Source: Antedon bifida
Taxonomy: Eukaryota > Echinodermata > Crinoidea > Comatulida > Antedonidae
Direction: 5' to 3'
Length of the DNA: 64,000 bases
Assembly (NCBI GenBank): GCA_963402885.1
Contig: OY727098.1
Span: 22,244,717-22,308,716 of the forward strand
Under the pieces are notes generated by a model. It searched no databases, was not told where the DNA came from, and was given only the letters and a program-made list of their open reading frames with translations. This document shows, one piece after another, positions 59,346 through 64,000 of this stretch. Position numbers and translations under genes: made by a program. How positions within the stretch are numbered: the stretch's first letter is position 1; each line of letters starts with the position of its first letter.

Positions 59346-62300
59346 TTAGACAGACGCTTGTGGTCGCAATCCTGGAAAATAAGCACTCATAAGTGGAGGA
59401 GTAACTGGTGCTGGTTTTACCGATCGCGCATTAGTTTTTACAGCATGGGCTTGGCTCTGCTGTGCTGTTGGCTTAGGAAATGAGTGCATTGGTTGACTAG
59501 CCGGGGTAGAATGATCAACTGGGCCTCTGAGTATCTCACCATGATGATTTAGGCTTGGCTGAAGAAACTTAGCATCTAATGCTGGTTCACTACAAACAAA
59601 ATCAGAAGGTGGATGGTATAAAGTATCACAAAATGTGGTTTGTTAAATAAACAATTCTTTTTCCTATCATACGTCCTATCCACTCTTCTATGTGTTGATA
59701 AGTTTTGGGGGGTAGCCTATGCATATGTAAATGCTTGATTTTACTATCAGATAAACTACAGTAAGGTTATGTTCATCAAAAACACACAATATTTAGGTTG
59801 AAGCAAATTTCATTTAGTGTTACGTTTTTATATGCATGCTTCGGTCATACAAATATTGTATCTCTAGAAACTAAAAATGCCTAATTTTCTTCTTTTTTCG
59901 TTCGCATCAAAGCATATGGTCACTCCATCACTGTTCCAGTAGATCAGGTGGTAATTACATGATGCAATGTCATAATAATAATGATTGTATACCTTTGTCT
60001 ATTTACTGCTATTGGTGCTCCTACAACTGGCGTGTTAGACAGTTCCTCTGGTATGCTACCAATTCTACTAGGTTTTTGACTTATCGAGTTTGCTTTTCTT
60101 ATCAATTGAGGATTGTATTGAATCTGAAAGAACAAGATAATGAAACTATTTTTTAGGGTTGTATTATTGGGATTAAAATATACTTTGCAGTGCAGAAAAG
60201 TGCTTCTGTGAATGGTCTCAAGAACCAAGTATTGTACATCAATTTTATGACACAGTATGCCAGCCTAATATACTAAATCAAAGTTCTACAAACTATGAGC
60301 TGCAGCCCAAATTTGGTGCAGCAGGAAACATTTTTGAAGGGCTGTTTTGCAATACAGAACATGCATTTAAAAAAAGATTTCAAAAGTTATTTTAACAAAA
60401 TGGAGGGATAGGATTTTATTCGTAAAATGATGTCATCCATGATTTTTTGAGATTTTAAAAAAGGGCGTATCCCCAAAAACATCATTCTAAATGAACAAAA
60501 TCAAAAATCCATTTCAGGCCTTTTTTAACAAATTACCTGCTGTTGCATAGAACTAGGCCTTGAAGGATAGTTGTGATGTGAGAACCGAGAATCACTCAGA
60601 TTTCCTGGAATACTACTAATATTTGTTGTACTCAGTGGCTGAAAGAAAAAAAAAATAGTTTAAATACCTATACAATATCCTATTGAAAATTGCAAAATAA
60701 TATTTAACAACATCAATGATTTTTATAAAAGAGGGGTGTGAACACAAAAAAACTGTGATGTGGCATAATTAGTGGTAACCCAACTAAAAATTTTAAAAAC
60801 AGGTAGAAAAAATTGAACTAAACTAGAAATAATCATTTAAAATAAATATGTACCTGATTTGGTTGAAATGTTGGTTTGTAACCTGTGGTAGCGTTGGATG
60901 GCATGTCGTAACCACCAGGTAGCTTTCTAGATAGCTGTGCCTCATTCACTTGTTTGTTCAACCAATTAATAACTGGAAAATATTAAATTTGTAATTAATA
61001 TTCTCATCATCATTATTATTATTCTGTGACTTTTTCCAGTTAGAAAATAAATATTGCATGCTCATTAAATCATGTTGGATTCACTACAGAGAAATAATAC
61101 TTCTTTAATTAATAGTGCCTATTATATAACACCTAAATAAATTCCTGTCATTTGATTGGACGAATGTGGGTCACATGGCGTGCAATAGTATGCACTATTA
61201 AACGATCGTTTAAACATTCATTATTTGTATATTAATAGCTCTGTTTTGCAACTGTATCAAGAACATCAGTTTCTGCTAAATTTCCAGAAATTCATATCCG
61301 CCATAATTTTAGTAAACTTCGCTACTCGTATCTCAAGTTGGAGAGCAAATGGAAAAATTCCACTGAACAAATTTAGCATTTGACGTGTCAGTCGATTGGC
61401 TGCATGCTCAAATCATCACAATGATGTCATAGGGTCGTAGTGGACAACTTTTCAATCAAATTCAACAAAATCAATTCAAGGATGATTTCTCAATTAGCTG
61501 TTCTTACAAAATATACACACTAGAACTTTAACAAAAATAGCTCACCATTCTCATTTGTTTTAAGAAGTTCTCGACTTTCTTCTAGCTTTTTCTTGACATT
61601 CTCAAATGACTCACTTAAAATCTTGTTCTGTGAATAAGTCAATAACATTAACCAAGATCAATCAAATGAAATATTGATAATACAAATATGAACCAGAATG
61701 CGTTTTATAATATAAGAATGTTTTAATTATAGCAATTTCAAAAATAGCACATTGCTTGAGACTGACTAATACATTTACTGTAATTAAAGACATTTGTAAA
61801 CTCTGTTTCCAACAGTTGTTTTTAATTGTTTCACAATGTATATACTATTGGAGGGTCACATCATTCCCAGTGATAGTGGTTTCTTTGCTTTTGACCCTGA
61901 TCCTCCACTTATGTTGTGTTGTCTATTTGTTATGTTATGTAAGAATTTTTCTGAAAGGAATAAAGTAATATTTTCCATTTTTTAACCATAGAGCTTTCAT
62001 AAAAATTTAGTTGCATTTTAAAGTTCTAAACATTAGAAACAGTACTGGTATTATGCAAGAAAATGAAGATTTAAATAAATTTTAAAAAAAATTAAAATTC
62101 TTACTTCACTTTCCAGTTGTGTCATTTTCAAATGAATTTGTTTTAACTCCTCCTGAGATTTCACTAGCTCTTGTGATTTTTCACCAAGAACTTTTTCTTG
62201 CTGTGTAGTCAAAGTGTTCTTTAACTTAATCTAAAAAAGATATATATTTACAGTACATTAAGAGTCAATTAAGGGACATAGTGTTTAAACACATTTCCCA

Positions 62301-64000
62301 TCGTTTGTGTCACAGAACAAAGTTCCTTAAATAGAGGTGTCCCCTAATTAGTGTATACAAATTATCATTTCAATGTAATTTTGCCATCTTTATTTTTGTT
62401 AATAAATTAAATTGGAATTGATTATACATACAATACAAATGTTGCTATGTTTGAAAGAAAATTAATTTAAAAATAAGATTGAAACTGGAAATGATAATGT
62501 AATAAAGAATAAACATTGTCTACCTTAGCCAAGTATGTTTTGTTTTCTGCTCTTAACTTTTTTATTATGTCATTTCCCTGAAAAAAAAAATTAATCAAAG
62601 GATATTATAATTAGGGTTTAAAAAAATTATTTTTGTAAGTGTAAGAAAGGACCTTTCATACATCCTGACATTATGTAAATGTATGTAGATTTTAATCCAA
62701 CACATGATTTCAAAGCTCTTTTTAAAAAGCTCAATATTGTTTAATGGCTTGCATGCAGAAGACTATTTAAAGTATGCATTGCTTTACATTGTGTACTTAG
62801 TCATTGCTATTTTTGTACCCTGTTTAGTTTGCATTGCAGTACATTGTGTACTAAGTTAGTCTTAGTTATTTTTGCACAATTGAGTGGTAAAGGAAATGTC
62901 ACTCTACACAAGCACAAATATTTAGTTTCAATATTTTACCTTATGAACTTCTTGTGTCATACTCTTAAGTGTTGTTTCTAATTTGGTAATTCGATGTCTT
63001 AACTGGCTACAACTTTCTTCAATCTTGCTCTAATAAACGAATTAAAATTTGTAAAAGTAATTAAAAAACATGAAAATAAAATACAAGAATGTAAATTGTC
63101 ATAATAATAATTGCAGTAAAGAAAAATATTATTTTATTCTGAATATGAAATTTTTTAAAAATCGACAATGCAGCTTGTTAAAAGCCTTCATGTACAATTG
63201 TGCTGTACAAAAGTACCATCTTTATATCGTAAAACACCTCCCATAATAAAAAGCAAACCTTGTGTTCATTTGCAGATTCCATTAACGTGTTATTTTTCTC
63301 AATAAGGATATCCTTATCCCTGACTTCCTGTTCCAAAACAGCGACTTTCGTTCGTAGTTGACTAACTGCTTTGTCGCGCTCGTGGCACACTGTTTCAAGA
63401 CCGCTGTTGTCTTTACGCAACGTCTGCAATTCTTGACGAGCACGGTGGTAATCCTAGAAATGACAATGAAAGAATTGTGAACAATAATCAGTTAAATTGT
63501 TAATACCAAAACTAAAGCACCAAACGACCCTACCTCTCTTGTACTTAAAATTTTGCAGGTTAATCTTAGGTTTGCCTTGAGTAGGTAAACTTATATCCTC
63601 TCAGCAGTATGAATGTATGTAGATAACAACTTACCTCTTCTAACCCACTGAGTTTGGCTTTTAGTTCACGAATGTTTGATTCTGAGCGATATTTACGATC
63701 CACAAGTTCCTAAAGTAAATAATAAAGACATATTCAAGCGCATATTTTTCAACTTTCCTGCTGTAAAGCTCTGTCTACACTAGCACACTAGTTTGTGATA
63801 TTCCCAAATATGGTAGTGATATGACATCATTATGTCCATATATGGGCACATTTTTTGTTACATAAAGTTTGATAGTGTAGACATAGCTTAAGGAAAAATA
63901 CATCTTATAAGCTAACATACTTTTTACAATCACCAATTTACACATGATGTAACCTACCTTATTATTAGTATCTTGTTTAGACAACCTATCTTCCAGTTGT
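59346..64000 (-). CDS. SASS6: Spindle assembly abnormal protein 6 (SAS-6), C-terminal part
   Basis: Partial; the 5' half lies beyond the right edge. Exons 5' to 3': 63958->64000, 63635-63709, 63259-63453, 62940-63029, 62524-62577, 62105-62230, 61546-61627, 60854-60972, 60537-60638, 59993-60123, 59346-59589. They read in frame for about 419 residues. The first part is a long coiled coil, with the SAS-6-like segments LRKDNSGLETVCHERDK and KVAVLEQEVRDKD, ending in LEESRELLKTNENVINWLNK, a conserved SAS-6 end-of-coil motif. A low-complexity Ser/Pro/Gln tail follows, ending SAYFPGLRPQASV; the AYFPG box is also near the end of vertebrate SASS6. SAS-6 dimers form the ninefold cartwheel that templates centrioles. 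The N-terminal head domain is not in the window. Confidence 0.94.
63764..63890. repeat. Palindromic MITE family A, copy 10
   Basis: AAAGCTCTGTCTACACTAGC at the left and TTGATAGTGTAGACATAGC at the right; the core is TGACATCATTATG. It lies in a SASS6 intron. Confidence 0.85.

Noticed and set aside
1-64000. Bacterial features, CRISPR arrays, viral or toxin genes
   Set aside because: None seen; spliced animal genes span the window and repeats are eukaryotic transposons and satellites.

Overview
The window is nuclear DNA of an animal. Genes are split by many GT/AG introns, the DNA between exons is AT-rich and packed with short repeats, and the proteins are clear animal orthologues. Frequent TAGGCCTA-type palindromes and several short hairpin transposon and tRNA-derived SINE families suggest a marine invertebrate deuterostome, most likely an echinoderm. 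That placement is inferred, not proven. No bacterial, viral or CRISPR features are visible.

Layout. 1-2.3 kb (+): two exons of an MPV17-like membrane protein, the middle exons not visible. 3.66-8.14 kb (+): complete 7-exon phospholipid phosphatase-related (PLPPR-type) protein with substituted catalytic residues. 9.34-11.52 kb (-): single-coding-exon TCAF/M60-like metallopeptidase-domain protein, probably with a 5' UTR exon and promoter near 15.9 kb. 11.6-18.5 kb: repeat-rich DNA with a SINE, an inverted pair of repeats and a satellite array. 18.53-25.66 kb (+): 16-exon DOMON-DOMON-cytochrome b561 reductase made by an internal tandem duplication of a four-exon block. 28.86-40.12 kb (-): complete 18-exon OSBPL9 (ORP9). 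42.29-47.26 kb (+): 9-exon ZDHHC6 palmitoyltransferase, divergent from OSBPL9 across a 2.2-kb region holding a TTAA-type element and a minisatellite. 50.08-57.69 kb (+): 16-exon PPWD1 spliceosomal cyclophilin. 59.35-64.0 kb (-): 3' part of SASS6, the centriole cartwheel protein, running off the right edge.

The genes are unrelated housekeeping or signalling genes and do not form a pathway: lipid-related membrane proteins (PLPPR), heme/iron redox (DOMON-b561), lipid transfer at membrane contacts (OSBPL9), ER palmitoylation (ZDHHC6), splicing (PPWD1) and centriole assembly (SASS6). Exon boundaries were joined by eye with GT/AG rules and reading-frame phase. Every complete multi-exon model closes in frame (335, 650, 706, 396 and 627 residues).

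The most notable non-gene content is transposable: about ten copies of one ~130-bp palindromic MITE family, some still holding a perfect CRE (TGACGTCA); a hairpin element with 29-bp perfect inverted ends and a 6-bp target duplication; two TTAA-flanked elements; three tRNA-like SINE families; a hammerhead-like motif; and a decayed duplicate of an OSBPL9 exon.
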